A stretch of 64,000 bases of DNA from Orientallactaga sibirica (GCA_036365145.1 JAEOAD010000048.1:11232501-11296500); one strand, 5' to 3'; positions 11,531 through 23,969 are shown, counted from the first letter of the stretch. The notes: generated from the letters alone by a model not told the origin. Translations and numbers: made by a program.

Positions 11531-13489
11531 GTAAAAATATTCAAAAGGCATAAACACATTCCTGGGAAAAATTTCTAGATAAAGAACCAAGACGGAATAG
11601 TGCTGGATCCCCACCCCCGTACCCCCGCAGGACACTGAGCTGGGTGGAGGTGAGAGAGCAAAGATTGGCTGCTTCTGCCTGTCTCTCTGGCAACCAAACT
11701 TTGGCAACCTCATTGCCCATTAAGCTCTGAATCTGGTGGGGGTGGGCAGCAGGAGAAACTCGAACCAACTCATTTGTGAGCAGACCCCAAGATTGATGGG
11801 AGATTTAAACCATCATGCACTTCCAGTATTATCTGTGGGCTTCAATTAGCTTTGGCGTCCTGGCTCCCAGGAGAAGCAATAATTGAGAACCAGCTGTAGA
11901 CATAGAAATTATAAGGTGGGGAAGAGTGTCAGCGTTCTCAGTGGCAGGTCTGATTGGCAGATGGGCTTGGTTTTAAGAGGCCAGTTGGCAGAGCTGTGTG
12001 TCTCATGACATTCATCTAGATTCAGGGCAGGGAAAGGTCATTTATACTTCCAGGTCAGAACCATCAGCAAACTCCAAGACTACAAGTAGTTTATGACATC
12101 ACCACAGTGTGAGCAGAGGGAGGAGTGGGGACACAGAGCTCTCACTGAACAGGTGGAAGCCGTGTTTGGGCTACTGGAAACCTCTATGTGGTACAAAGTA
12201 GTTCCTGTGTAGAAAGATACAGGTTCTGAGTCTTGGAGCTGAAAAATGGCTATTCCAGTGTCTCGGGCATTAGAACCAAGGCCTGATGACTTCAGTCTGC
12301 CTAAAATAATCTATGTAATGATTTGCTGTCATGCAGGGGTATCTTGGATAAATTGTGCTACATGGAAAAAGTAGCTTATAAAAACAGCATACTAAATGGA
12401 TTTATTTTTTGTAAATATGTCCATATGTGAAAAGAGGTAAACTGGAAAGAAAAAGATGCAAACAGTTATTATATTTAGGAGGAGCAGTTATGAATGGTTT
12501 CCATTCTTCTTCTATTTCCTTATATACTCAGATTCTTCCTCACTGGACATATATTCTTTATTATAACAACATATATTTAGCAGTGGAAAACATATTCAGC
12601 TGTGTTCATCAGATGTCATCAACCCATGGTGTTTGAACCTCTGAGAATTAAAAAGCAATGTGAAAACTGATTTCTTAAAAGCTCCAAGTGCTCCAGGATT
12701 TAGGGTTTCTTTAAATAAAGATCATGGGGATACAATATAGGCTTGGCTGGCCCCAGTATATGTGTAAGAATGTTTAAGATCTGTTAGCTGCTTGGGAGCT
12801 CATGGAGTCTGTAATTAAATACATCCTTGCTGTTTAGGGTTTCAAAAGAAACTAGAAGCTGGTGTGCTTTTCTTCTTTCTTAAGACGATAACAGACCCAG
12901 GACCCAAAGGACTGCAAAGATGAGAGTTCCCTGGTGCTGACACCAGAGTCTTGAATGGAAGCCTTCCCCTTGTTCCACTGCCCTGTGAGTGGGTGCAGCC
13001 TCCCGCGGGGAACAACACGGCTTCATCCCCTGTCCTTTCAAAGTGCCTCTTTCCCCTCTGCTTCCCACTCACCTCGTCATTCCTATAAGGAGGAAAAGAC
13101 AGGTTTCTGGAGAAGAGGATCCGAACTAAACTTGTGCAGGTCTGTGAGGGAGCTGTGCAGGTGTGTGATGACCAGGGCTGGGACAAGGTGCTTGCCACGA
13201 CAGTGGACAAGCTGGGCTGACTGACAGATTCAAACAATCCACACCATTTCAAAGGCTATTACTGGGGAGTAATTTCCAAAAAACAAAAGCAGCAATAAGA
13301 ACTGTATCACCAGTACACTAGATACTTGATGCAAACAGCTTCACTGCCTTCCAACAAACCTGCCCTGTAGAAAGGAATGGCCCCACCTTCTTCACAAGCA
13401 AGCTAGTGGAGGAGTGTTAAGCACACATAATGGGAGTATGATATTGTGCTGAAATAACTTTTAGGATACTCTGGGCTCTTTGCCTAACT
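11531..13489. other. Unique intergenic sequence, about 2 kb without SINEs
   Basis: One of the longest SINE-free stretches. The part at 11690-11910 (cttcaattagctttggcgtc and cagaagcaataattgag-like runs) looks like possible conserved noncoding DNA. The minus-strand open frame at 12842-13252 (136 codons) has no recognisable domain. Confidence 0.4.
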
Positions 13490-13645
13490 TCTTCATTTGC
13501 TGTCAAGGTTCTTCAGGAAGACACCTTAACCTGCATGTTCCTAATTTCCTAATCTGTAAAACACAAGCAATAACAGGCTCTACCACACAGGGGAATTAAA
13601 TGTTATAAAGAGAGAATATGAAGCCCTTAGGAGAACATCAGTGAT
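13490..13645 (+). repeat. MIR element
   Basis: tttcctaatctgtaaaacac, then aataacaggctctaccacac and ggaattaaatgttataaag match the MIR 3' half in sense orientation. Confidence 0.6.
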
Positions 13646-14101
13646 AAAAATCACAGATCTCTTCTCATACTGTGCATGAGGAGACAGCAAGTCCAGATCA
13701 GTTGGAGTTAAAAATGTTTCTATGACCAAATGACCCAATATAGTCACCTCCAGTATCACGGGGGACTAGTCTCTAATGATACCAACATTTGCACGTGTTC
13801 AAGGTCCTTATATAACATGGTATACTATATGCACAGAGCATACACACATCCTCTCATACACTTTAAATAATCTCTTGATAAATTATAATACCTACTACGA
13901 TGTAAATACCTGCTATAGTGCATTACTTAGGGCCCAGATTCTTAACCTGTGGGGAGTGAAAAATTCAACAACCAGGAAGAGATTTCTAAATGTACAGTGA
14001 CCGAAAGGTAATACAACTCAATCACATAATGAATCTGCGGTGTTTCTGGAAGCGCCTGCCTGTGTTGTGTCACGTGACTTTACTGCAGCCTTCTTGGTCC
14101 T

Positions 14102-14693
14102 TGTTGTAGACAGCTCCACATTGCTGGGACAGACATCCAAACCAGACACAGTGTACAGAAGGAAGGGGTTGAATTCAGCTATGGATCCAGGGGGAAGTTC
14201 CATCAAGGGTGAAGGAAGCCGCTTACTTCCATACATCCAAACCAACAGAAACAACTGCAGCAAGCAAAACACCAACACCAGTGCACACGCACACACACCA
14301 CCAGCAACGCCAGAGCTCAAACTCTTCTCTCCAGATGTTTGGACTGGAATCAGACCACCCCCAGTGACACGCCCCCTCCAGCAGGCTGCTGGGGACATAA
14401 GCAGGAAGTTGAAATTTAAAAAAATACCTGGGGGCTAAAGAGATTGCTTAGTGGTTAAGGAACTTGCCTGCAAAGCCTAAGAACCCAGGTTCAATTCTCC
14501 AGGTCCCACATAAGCCAGATGCACAAGGTAGCACATGTGTTTGCAGTGGCTGGAGGCCCTGGTGTGCCCATTCTCTCTCTCTCTTTCTTCCTCTCTCTGT
14601 CTCTAATAAATAAATAAAAATTTAAAAATGATTTAAAAAATAGTAAAAAAAAAATACCTGAGGATATTGGGGGCATATGTCCATACTACCACA
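14102..14693 (-). mobile_element. Solo LTR of the 45.27-kb family, split by a B2-like SINE
   Basis: The minus-strand copy matches the 45274-45656 element. Its 5' terminus reads TGTGGTAG at 14693-14686 and its 3' part carries the shared ccagcaatgtg-type block near 14115. A B2-like SINE with the duplication aaaaatacctg sits inside it (about 14430-14647). Confidence 0.65.
14430..14647 (+). mobile_element. B2-like SINE inside a solo LTR
   Basis: The head gggggctaaagagattgctt is followed by a B box and CT region. The duplication aaaaatacctg flanks it and interrupts the LTR at 14102-14693. Confidence 0.88.
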
Positions 14694-14986
14694 ATGGTCA
14701 GTATAGAGATTTTTTTCTCCCTCCTCCCCCAGAGTAGTCTTGATTCAAAGCTGGTTAATTCTGAGAGGATGAACCTGTGAATGTCAATGTAGCTGTGGCT
14801 CCACAGCGCTGTAGCTTCTCTTCTGATATCCTGGATGATCAAAAAAATCATTCTCCACTTCCACGCGGGGCTCACAGTTTCTACATTCAGCTCCAGCAGA
14901 GGTGCAAGAAACACTGATGTGAAGACTTCTTTGGAATTGAGACCACATTTCAGTGCTCATCGTGTGCCTTAAGAGTCCCCAAATTC

Positions 14987-15072
14987 TGGACATGGTAGGA
15001 CATGGCTGAAATCTGAGCCCTGTGGAGGCTAAGGCAGGAAGATTACGAGTTCTAGACCAGTCTAAGCCACAC
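14987..15072 (+). mobile_element. B1-like fragment
   Basis: A diverged internal B1 segment: ctgtggaggctaaggcagga and gagttctagaccagtctaag. It joins a B2-like 3' end. Confidence 0.5.
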
Positions 15073-15073
15073 A

Positions 15074-15097
15074 GCGTGCCCATTCTCATATTCATAT

Positions 15098-15173
<76 letters not shown>

Positions 15174-15200
15174 CTTGCAAATAAATATTTAATAAAAAAT
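15074..15200 (+). repeat. B2-like 3' end with expanded (TTTC)n and (CT)n
   Basis: gcgtgcccattctcatattc is a B2-like 3' segment. It is followed by about 50 bp of pure TTTC repeats and about 25 bp of CT (15097-15174), then the normal aaataaatattt end. Confidence 0.8.
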
Positions 15201-15328
15201 AAGAGACAGACAGACAACTAAGGTGAAGCCACTATCCAATATATTACTTGGATATCAAGTGTCTAATCTGTCATCTGTTGAGTTTTTTTCCCTACTATCT
15301 GGAGAGACATAAAATATTCTGTTAATTA

Positions 15329-15489
15329 TCAGGGTGTGGTGGTGCATGCCTTTAATGCCAGCACTTGGGATGCAGAGGTAGGAGGACTGCCAAGAGTTCA
15401 AGGCCACCCTGAGACTATATACTGAGTTCCAGGTCAGTCTGAGCCAGAACAAGACCCTACCTTGAAAAACCAAAAAAAAAAAAAAAAAA
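15329..15489 (+). mobile_element. B1-like SINE
   Basis: cagggtgtggtggtgcatgc begins the copy, which ends in an A run at 15472-15489. Confidence 0.9.
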
Positions 15490-15605
15490 TGTTAATTGCC
15501 TTGCTACAACTCTCCCTAGTACTCTTACATATATATGTGTGTGTTCCATATGTGTGTGTGGATACACAACACACACACACAGATGACCATCCAAATAACA
15601 CTAAC

Positions 15606-15780
15606 GCCGGGCATGGTGGCACACGCCTTTAATCCCAGCGTTCGGGAGGCAGGGGTAGGAGGATCGCCGAGAGTTCAAGGCCACCCTGAGACTACATAGT
15701 GAATTCCAGGTCAGCCTGGACCAGAGTGAGACCCTACCTCGCAAAACCAAAAAAACAAACAAACAAACAAACAAAAAACA
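15606..15780 (+). mobile_element. B1-like SINE with perfect target duplication
   Basis: A full copy with a (CAAA)n tail. The 14-bp repeat caaataacactaac lies directly before it and after the tail. Confidence 0.93.
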
Positions 15781-15940
15781 AATAACACTAACGTGTGGCC
15801 AAGAAGAAAAAGCATGTCTGATATATGTTCCAGTAACTAACATGTAAAGCCTACTCCTGAGCACAAAATTTGTAACACAATCACTTTGCAACTTTAATTT
15901 TCCTCAGAAAAGAACCCACCTTTTTCAAAGTTGCATGTGA

Positions 15941-16117
15941 GGCTGGAGAGATGGCTTGGCAGTTTACGTTACTTGCTTGTGAAGCCTGACAGCCTGGGTT
16001 CAATTCCCCAGTACCCACGTACAAACCAGATGCACAAGGTGGTGTATGCATCTGGGGTTTATTTTATCTGCAACTGTAGGAGGCCCTGGCACACACATTT
16101 TCTCTCTCTCAAATAAA
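15941..16117 (+). mobile_element. B2-like SINE
   Basis: The head is gaggctggagagatggcttg, with a B box gggttcaattcccc and a short CT and aaataaag end. Confidence 0.87.
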
Positions 16118-16559
16118 GTTGCGTGTAATTTTCCAGTTTCTTGACTTTTAATATTCCAAATGCATGGTGAGGAAGAAGCACTACAAACATGTGCTATCTT
16201 ACAGATTTAATGTCTTAGAGATAATGATTTATGTACTCAAGGATTCGCTAATGTTTTCAAAGCTGTGCCTTGCCTCCTTTTCATTCCCATTGGTTTATCC
16301 ATCATCTGGGGATCTTTCATATGGTGCAGACTTTGTCACTTTTTTCTCAAGCTCAACACTGCACACCTGACTACCATATCCATTACGAACTGAGTGTAGC
16401 ATAGGCCATCTGGCACTGTGACTCAGATTTAATTAATGTTTACTGAATGAGGACATCTGTCAGACCCCATGCCAAGTGTTTCTGCTCTGTTGATAAGACA
16501 TTCTATGTGTCTATGGGCCTAATTCATTAGTTAACCATTAAAAAAATCCCATGTATTAA

Positions 16560-17000
16560 TTATGAGTTATATTTTCTGTATTCTGGTGGTTTGACATCTG
16601 AGAGCCTTGCTGACCTAGAGGGACAGCCACTCCCGGGGTTAGCCAATGTTTGGAGCAGGTAAGGACTTGCTCCCAGCATACCTCAAATGCAAGGCCTGCC
16701 AGAGCCCTCCTCAGTACCTTCATCAGCAGCTCTACGTCACCTGAGGGACAGGTAACGGGCAGTTAAGGACAGCCATTCTTCTGCTTGTCTTAATCCTACC
16801 TGGGCTTGCCTGTTCCTCCTCAAAGAAGTTACAAAAGGTCCCTGTCCACATTGCTTCTCACTCCCTTGACGTCCTGGCTGGGTGCTTCTGCATATGGAAG
16901 CCCCACTTGGCAGGCTAGGCCTCTTCCTTCTAGGGGAATGTGAGTAAAATAAACTTCTTCCTTAATGATTTAATCATTTCTGCATGCCTTACCACACCAG
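16560..17000 (+). mobile_element. Possible LTR of an endogenous retrovirus-like element
   Basis: A SINE-free block of about 430 bp with balanced composition ends with AATAAA at 16948-16953 followed by cttcttcc and a short 3' region, the usual layout of a solo LTR. No open reading frame is present. Termini and duplication were not resolved. Confidence 0.35.
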
Positions 17001-17205
17001 ATTAAAACAAGTTCTAGGTTTCAAAACCCCACATAACTGCAGTTAAATCTTCTTTCATCCCACCCTCTGTATTCAGGAAACAGGTTTTAAACTTAACACT
17101 TACATTACTTTGGCCCATATTAACAACATTTAGTAAAAGCAATTATATTTGTTTTGTTAGTATGTAATTATGCTCAATAATTATTTCCTACTATATAAGA
17201 GAGCT

Positions 17206-17408
17206 GGGCTAGAGAGATGGTTCCGAGGTTAAAGGTGCTTGTTTGTGAAGTCTGGTGGGTTGGGTTCAATTGCCTACTACCCATGTAAAGCCAGATGCAC
17301 AAAGTGGTGCATGTGTCTGGAGTTCATTTGCAGTGGCAGTGGCAGGAGGCCCTGGCATGCCCACAGTCATTCCTATTCTCTTTGTTTAAAAAAAAAAAAA
17401 AAAAAAAC
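17206..17408 (+). mobile_element. B2-like SINE
   Basis: The head gggctagagagatggttccg is followed by a diverged body and a long A tail. Confidence 0.85.
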
Positions 17409-17986
17409 TATTTTTTTAAAAGAGCAGGCTCTACTGTACAATGTCCATACAGAGTAGTCACAGTCATGTTCAACTGTGTCGTTTGTAGCTGGGGATACGC
17501 AATGATGTCCCTCCATGTACATCAGTTATGTTGACCACGGACATAAACTATCACACCAGGCACACACTTAAAGAAAGGCTTTCCCCACTTGTCATGCTCA
17601 GTTTAATGTGTAAGAGCAAAGGTACACTGAGAAGACTGAATGTGTCTTAAAAACCCACCAGGTTGCTCAGCTCGTGAGATGTGTCCAGGGGGCCCCACTT
17701 TTTACTGGGTGTGTCTTTGCGGGCCAGCTGTTTTATTCATACACTGTGAGGTTCTTTGGAGAATGCTGACTCACTTCAGGTTCTTGGGACTGCCTCTGAG
17801 CCATGACTAAACTAGTGTGGGTACCATTCCTTCAGTTGGCATCTTTGTCCCGCTTCTAGTGCTTGGTCTAGACATGTATTCTGCTTGATCAGGTAGCAGA
17901 GTGGAGGAGATACACAGACAGAGATCTATACTGCCCATGTCAAAATGTAGATACAGTCATTTCTTGCATTAAAAAGTGGATTGTAG

Positions 17987-18180
17987 GGCTGGGGAGATGG
18001 CTTAGAGGTTAATTACTTGCCTTCAAAGCTAAAGGGCCCAGGTTTGATTCCCTAGTACCCACATAAAGCCAGATGCACAAAGTAGCAGCATGAGTCTGGA
18101 CTATGTTTTCAATGGCTAGAGGCCCTGGCATGCCCATTCTCTAGCTCTCTCTTAAGTAAGTAAATAAAATATTTTTTTAA
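17987..18180 (+). mobile_element. B2-like SINE
   Basis: gggctggggagatggcttag begins the copy. It has a short CT region and an aagtaagtaaataaaat end. Confidence 0.87.
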
Positions 18181-18206
18181 AAACAACCTGTAAAGCAAGG
18201 CCTTTG

Positions 18207-18600
18207 TTATAGACAGTTTCACTTTGCTGAGATGAACATCCAGACCAGGCACAGTTTATTGGAGAAAGGGGTTTATTTCAAGCTTACACATCTAGGGGGA
18301 AGTTCCATTAGTGGTGGAAGAAGTTGCTTCCATATAATCGAGATGACAGAAACCATCACCAGCCAGCAAACACCAAATGTGACAAGCACAAAACAAACAG
18401 GCAACAAACAGCAGGGTCCCCAGCAGAGAGTGGACTGCTCTGCACACCTTTAGGCTGGAAAATCAGATCCACCCCCAAACATATAGACATGGACCCCATG
18501 ATCTGCCCCCAGTAAAACCTCCTCTAGCCAGGTGGCTGGAAATCCAAGTTACAAGCTTTATTAAAACACCCGAGTCTATGAGGGACATTCAAGTGATCAT
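18207..18600 (-). mobile_element. Solo LTR of the 45.27-kb family
   Basis: A minus-strand copy of the same family. The shared landmarks are the vicinity of the polyadenylation signal (ggggtttatttcaagcttac on the plus strand), the ggggaagttccat block and the aacacccgagtctatg end. It is diverged but nearly full length. Confidence 0.65.
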
Positions 18601-18639
18601 AGCCTTTGATCAGGTATATATGTATTCTCAGGACTGCAC

Positions 18640-18960
18640 AGCCAGGTGTATGAGTCAACTTCTTGTTGGTAAGACAAAACACCTGACAAGAATCGATTTA
18701 AAGGAAGAAGGGTTATTTCAGCGTACAGTTCCAGTTGACAGTCCATCGTGGCAGGAAGGTGTGACAGGAGCTTGGGACAGCTGCTCCCATTCAGCACAGT
18801 GAGGAAGCAATGAGTGATGAATGCTGCCACTTGGCCAGCTGTCTCCTTTATATGCAGTCCAGGACCCTAGCCCATGACATGGTGCCACCCACAGTTAAGG
18901 TGGGTCCCAGATGCTTTTCATACAGTAGAGATCAGGATGAACAAAACACATGACTTGTAG
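18640..18960 (-). mobile_element. Rodent MaLR-like LTR fragment
   Basis: The plus strand reads as the reverse complement of a common rodent LTR pattern: 'aagacaaaacacctgacaag', then gttatttcagcgtacagttcc, then catcgtggcaggaaggtgtg. It is a different family from the 45.27-kb element, and the exact family is not assigned. Confidence 0.45.
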
Positions 18961-19129
18961 CTTGCAGACTAACAAAATACATGACTGTATGCATGAATGG
19001 TGGGATGGATGGATAGATACAAGAAAATAGGCAGGTCAGGGTTCTTAAGACCAAGAGAGTAAGGGTTAACATATTTCATTGTTAACATTCTTTGCACATG
19101 TTAACATTCCTGGAACTAGTGTATGTTTC

Positions 19130-19373
19130 TTTTAATATTCTATTTTATTTATTTATTTGAGAGAGAAAGAGGCAGAGAGAGAGAGAGAGACTGGGAGACA
19201 GCATGAGCAAGCGAGAATGAGCATGGGTGTGCCAGGGCCTCCAGCCACTACAAACAAACTCCAGACGCATGTGCCACTTTGTACATCTGGCTTACGTGGG
19301 TCCTGGGGAATCGAACCGAAGTCCTTTGGTTTTGCAGGCAAATGCCTTAACTGCTAAGCCACCTCTCCAGTCC
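19130..19373 (-). mobile_element. B2-like SINE
   Basis: Reverse copy from tttatttatttatttgagag to gccacctctccagtcc. It is head-joined to the tail of a second reverse copy. Confidence 0.9.
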
Positions 19374-19567
19374 ATATTTATTTATTTATTTACTTAAGAG
19401 AGAGAAAGAGAGAAAATGGGTGGGTCTGGGCCTTCAGCCATTGCAAACAAACTACAGACGCATGCGCCACTTTGTACGTCTGGCTTACATGGGTCCTGGG
19501 GATTCAAACCAAGGTCCTTTGGCTTTGCAGGCCAGCGCCTTAACCACAAAGCTATCCCTCCAGCCCC
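19374..19567 (-). mobile_element. B2-like SINE, tandem with the previous one
   Basis: A second reverse copy, atttatttatttatttactt to tatccctccagcccc, with no spacer between the two. It likely inserted into the A-rich target at the neighbour's end. Confidence 0.9.
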
Positions 19568-21191
19568 TAGAGTGTGTTTTAATACTGAGGGTTAATGAAA
19601 ACTGCTGGCAATGTGATGACAGTCGTGGCACACATACACGTCCACGTGGTCGTCACAGGGATGCATTTTGTCTTCACTTCTCCTGAGCGAGGGTCATGGC
19701 CGGGCCTGCGTGTGTGTGATGGAACTGTATTCTCTGGGCTTGGAATGGTATTGCCATTTTGAAATCAGAGCAGCTGTGCCACCAACAGCAGCAACCTCCC
19801 CTTCACGATTGAGCTCATGACACTCCCTCACGGAGGGAGGAGAGGACACACACAAGGCACCACACACCAGTGCCATGAGGCCAGCCCCTTACAGATGACT
19901 TACAAATAGTTCATTTCGGTGAAGGGAAATTCTTCGGCGACGTAGACACCTGCTAGTAGCCCCAATTAAACTCACTGGGGCACCAAGGCAGACTTGGGGG
20001 GAATTGTTCCTTTGGTTTGTGGCTAGTTCCCTATCTGGGGTGAACAGATATTTGTTCATTTCTCCACAGCAAAACTGAATGCAACAATGGCTGTGGTCTC
20101 AAGTATTACGCTACGATTTGGCACTGCAAGATGTATGTATGCATGAAAGCACTGAAACAGCAGTGGGGCGTACACATTGTACTACTAAAGAAAGCATTTA
20201 TACTTGATTGGCATTTCCCTAATGCCCGGGCAAAGCAAGATCTCAATGCTTTACCACACTGAAAGAAAGACACATACTTGGAAGCTATGTTAGAATCTGT
20301 GACTGACGTTCATGCAAATGCACTGTCCATCACCATCAGGCAATGCTACCAAGTGAACTGGCAGGGGAGAAACAACAACGACAACAAAACCCACGGAAGA
20401 AATGAAGGGAACTTAAAAGCAGTGAAAGAGAAGTATGATTTATTCACACAAGGTCATGGGAGACCAGAGTTAAAGTGGTATGTCATAAAATTGACAGGAT
20501 TTTTTCTTTCTTATATCGCATAAAAAAAATAATGCTGCTGCACCTTCCAGCTGATGGTATTTTAGATCTGATGAAATATGGGAAAACAAGACAAACTGTG
20601 AATGAAAAGATTTAGGAACAGAACAGAATGCTGAAAGGAAGTCTGTTGGTTTTCATGTCAGTTTCAAATTCATGTAGTTTTTGTTTGGGACAATTTCAAG
20701 TTCATGTGCATAATTTTAGGTGAACTTACTAAATTCAATAGTTCCATATAGTTTTTTTACAGACTATTAGTCACTTAAAGAAATCTGGTGACTCCTCCTC
20801 TAACAATGTGCTTGTCACATCTGCCACTGTGGGGCAAGAGTGTGGCAATGAGCAAACCGCATGTTCTACTTTCCCTTACTTGGTGGTATTCCAATCTGGG
20901 GTTTTTTTGACAGTTTAGAAGAGAGGTACTGGAACTCTATTCTAAACTCAAACCTTATCAATGTCAAAGAGAATGGAGTAAAATTATTATACAAGAGAAT
21001 CATGATTCAATCCCAAAGTATACATATAGGATCTTGAGATTATCAGCACTTAGAGCACCAGTAGCAATGCCAAGTATAAGGGTATGTTTACAGAAAGTAT
21101 ATGGTCACAGCTCAAAAATGCATGTATTTCCTTTTAATCTGAGTACTGCAAACCATTTTGGAACAAGAGAAAGTTGAAAAATATACCAAGG

Positions 21192-21193
<2 letters not shown>
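19568..21193. other. Unique intergenic sequence, about 1.6 kb without SINEs
   Basis: No gene or repeat was recognised. The small open frame at 20278-20523 has no family resemblance. Confidence 0.45.

Positions 21194-21226
<33 letters not shown>
21194..21226. repeat. (CA)n microsatellite
   Basis: About 16 uninterrupted CA units. Confidence 0.97.
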
Positions 21227-21228
<2 letters not shown>

Positions 21229-21381
21229 GTGAGAGGGTGAGATATTCCAAAACAATGAATGTAAATTATAATAGCAATCTTCTTAGGTACCATTTGAAAA
21301 CTTACTGGGTCACAATTATGACATCAATTTTTGATTCTGTGCAGTCAATTGACAACTATGTTACTGTAAAAGCAAATACCA

Positions 21382-21590
21382 GGGCTGGAGAAATGGTTTA
21401 GCAGTTAAGATGTTTGCCTGCAAAGCCAAAGGGCCCAAGTCTGATTAACCAGGACCCATGTAAGCCAGATGCACAAGGTGGCACATGCGTCTGGAATTCA
21501 TATACACTGGCTGGAGGCCCTGTTGCGCCCATTTCTCTCTCTCTTTCTCTGCCTCTCAAATAAATAAATAATAAGTTTTTTTTTAAAGTA
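21382..21590 (+). mobile_element. B2-like SINE
   Basis: The head is gggctggagaaatggtttag, followed by a CT region and an aaataaataataag end. Confidence 0.9.
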
Positions 21591-21611
21591 TATACCAAAT
21601 TAGAAATAAGA

Positions 21612-21780
21612 TCAGCTAGGCGTAGTGGCACATGCCTTTAACCCCAGCACTCAGAAGGCAGAGGTAGGAGGATCGCTGTGAGTTCAAGGCCAGTCTGAGC
21701 TTAATTCCAGGTAATCCTGGGCTAGAGCAAGATTCTACCTCAAAAAACAAAGGAAAACAAAACAAAACAATCAAAAAACA
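21612..21780 (+). mobile_element. B1-like SINE
   Basis: agctaggcgtagtggcacat begins the copy. The tail is rich in AAAC units. About 15 bp of the usual body are missing after gccagtctgagc. Confidence 0.87.
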
Positions 21781-22449
21781 TGAAAATAACCACCAAATCA
21801 GATTTGTTACCAAAACAACAGGTAAAAAGGGTCCTACAGAGTGGACATATTTCAGTGGTGTTGACAACAGGCTCCAGCATATTTGCGGTATTTCCCAGTG
21901 TGGAGACAATCTTCTTGCTCTCCCCAGGGCCTTACAGTAATTCCCTTTCCTTTCAGCACTAGAGCATTCAGGGATTCCCTGGACTAATGTGACTTCCCCA
22001 GCAACCTCATTCCAATCTTTCCTTTGAAGCAGGCTGGCCTGTGTCAGAAATTCTCTGACAGTTGGTACAGGAGGACACGTGAGCCAGCACGAACGCTGAG
22101 GGGATGCGCTGCTACCAATCAGCAGGGTGTGCTTCTGTGCGCAGAGCGAAAATAGCCTTGGATGACAGAGAAATTAGACTGTTCCTTAGGCTCCAGGGAT
22201 GCAAACACTTGGTTATCTGTCTTCTGAAAGGGTTCATGTCTGGAGACTTCCATCAGACTAACAGGGATGGAACTCGGGTAGATGGAACTCTGGTGTTACC
22301 CTTCCTCAAATGGGCACACAGTCGTTCAAAGGGAGGAGACATTCTATAAAGGGTTCTGATATGCCAGGCCAGCACCCAGTCTATGTTGCCATATTTAGAT
22401 TCCTTACTATACTACAACAGGCTAACTGTCTTCGAGAGGACTAGGAGAC

Positions 22450-22790
22450 ATAACAGTACTCTGGTTAAGAGCATGGGCAGACTTAAGCAGATCCATATTT
22501 AAATCCTATCTCTGTCACTCACTTACCATATAGCCTTCGAAGAAATTCTATCAACTCAGGGAACATAAGCTGGGCAAAGGTAAGATAATGCCTTTAATTC
22601 CAGAACTTTGGAGGCTAAGGCAAGAGGACTGCAGTGAGTTCAAGGCCATCCTGTGCTACATAGCAAGACCCTGTCTCAAAGAAACAAACACAAAGAACCC
22701 AGGGAAAGTATTAATAGCTCATTCTAGTGACAGTGAGAATTAAAAAAATAACACAAATGACACCTACTAAGTATCTGACACATAGTGTCA
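22450..22790 (+). repeat. MIR element split by an old B1-like SINE
   Basis: The 5' part (ctctgtcactcacttaccat at 22510) and the 3' part (gagaattaaaaaaataacac near 22737) match sense MIR. A B1-like element (22568-22700) lies between them. Confidence 0.6.
22568..22700 (+). mobile_element. Old B1-like SINE
   Basis: gctgggcaaaggtaagataa, then tgcctttaattccagaactt and ccctgtctcaaagaaacaaa. It is more diverged than most B1-like copies here. Confidence 0.7.
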
Positions 22791-23031
22791 GTGGGTGGAC
22801 ACTGTTGCATTTAAGGAAATGGCCTTAAATTGTTTCTACAGAGATGATATTTGTTGGGTGCAGAGGTAAATTATGTGGACTGGAATAAGGTATCCCCAGC
22901 TAAGGTGTTACAAGGGTATTATCTGTGTGTTGATGAGTGTAAATGTGAGAATCCACATATGATATCAGCCAGGTCTTAGGCAGATTAGAATCAAATAGGG
23001 ATCAATGTGTTTATTAAGATCTGCTCATTCT

Positions 23032-23218
23032 GCCAGGCATGGTGGGCACACGCCTTTAATCCCAGCATTTGGGAAGCAGAGGTAGGAGGATCACCTAGAG
23101 TTTGAGGCCACCCTGAGACTACACAGTGAATTCCAGGTCAGCCTGAGCTAGACTGAGACCCTACCTTGAGAAACAACAACAACAAAAGAAAAACACAACA
23201 AAGCAAAACAAAACAAAA
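23032..23218 (+). mobile_element. B1-like SINE
   Basis: tgccaggcatggtgggcaca begins the copy. The tail is of CAA and AAAAC units. The flanking gatctgctcattct occurs on both sides and marks the insertion. Confidence 0.93.
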
Positions 23219-23351
23219 AGATCTGCTCATTCTAAAACCAAGCAATAGCTCCATGTTACAACCTCTTCACAAGCCATTTCATGACAGATGTGTTCCGATA
23301 ATCTTGGTTACATCAAACCACTATTCCTCTGCCTTAGAAAAAGTCTTGTAG

Positions 23352-23575
23352 GGACTGGAGAGATGGCTCAGTGGTTAAAGGTGCTTGCTTGCAAAGCCTC
23401 ATGGCCCGTGTTTGATTCTCCACTCCCCACCTCATACCAGTTACACATGCAAATGGAGTTTGTTTTACACCTAAATCACCCATACTCATTCTCTCTCTCC
23501 CTCTGCCTCTGTTTGCCTCTTTCTCTTTGTCTCTCTCTCTCTCAGATAAATAAATAAAAATATTTTTAAAGGCTT
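23352..23575 (+). mobile_element. B2-like SINE
   Basis: The head is gggactggagagatggctca, with a long CT region and an aaataaataaaaat end. cttgtaa-type sequence occurs on both flanks. Confidence 0.88.
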
Positions 23576-23942
23576 GTAAAGCAAATACTGCTCTCCCAAA
23601 TCATCTTACTTCGACAATTAAGGCCTTTTACTATCTTCAAGTGGGTTAACATTCTGTGTTCCTTGTCCCTCTCTCTCACACTAAGCTAAAGAGGAGAGGG
23701 GCCATAACTTCTTGCCTCTCTGTTGCACTCCACAGCACCTGTTCCAACATTGAAACTAAAAACAAGCAAGGAGAAAAATATTACAGAATCAACCCGAGTA
23801 ATGGTTGGCCCTTGGACACCCTGGACTTGGGGATCTCTGATTAGAACATACCATACAGTAGATTTTAAAATGTCAAGCTCTTAAAGCACAGGTCTTGGAA
23901 GAGTCTATTCTACCGGCTTAATCTGCAGTACTGTTTTCAGGC

Positions 23943-23969
23943 AAAAAAAAAAAAAAAAAAAAAAAAAAA
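23943..23969. repeat. Poly-A run
   Basis: 27 uninterrupted A residues about 280 bp before the CpG island. There is no clear retrotransposed body upstream. Confidence 0.95.

Noticed and set aside
12842..13252. Minus-strand open frame of 136 codons
   Set aside because: No domain, no splice context and an overlapping open frame on the other strand. It is probably chance.
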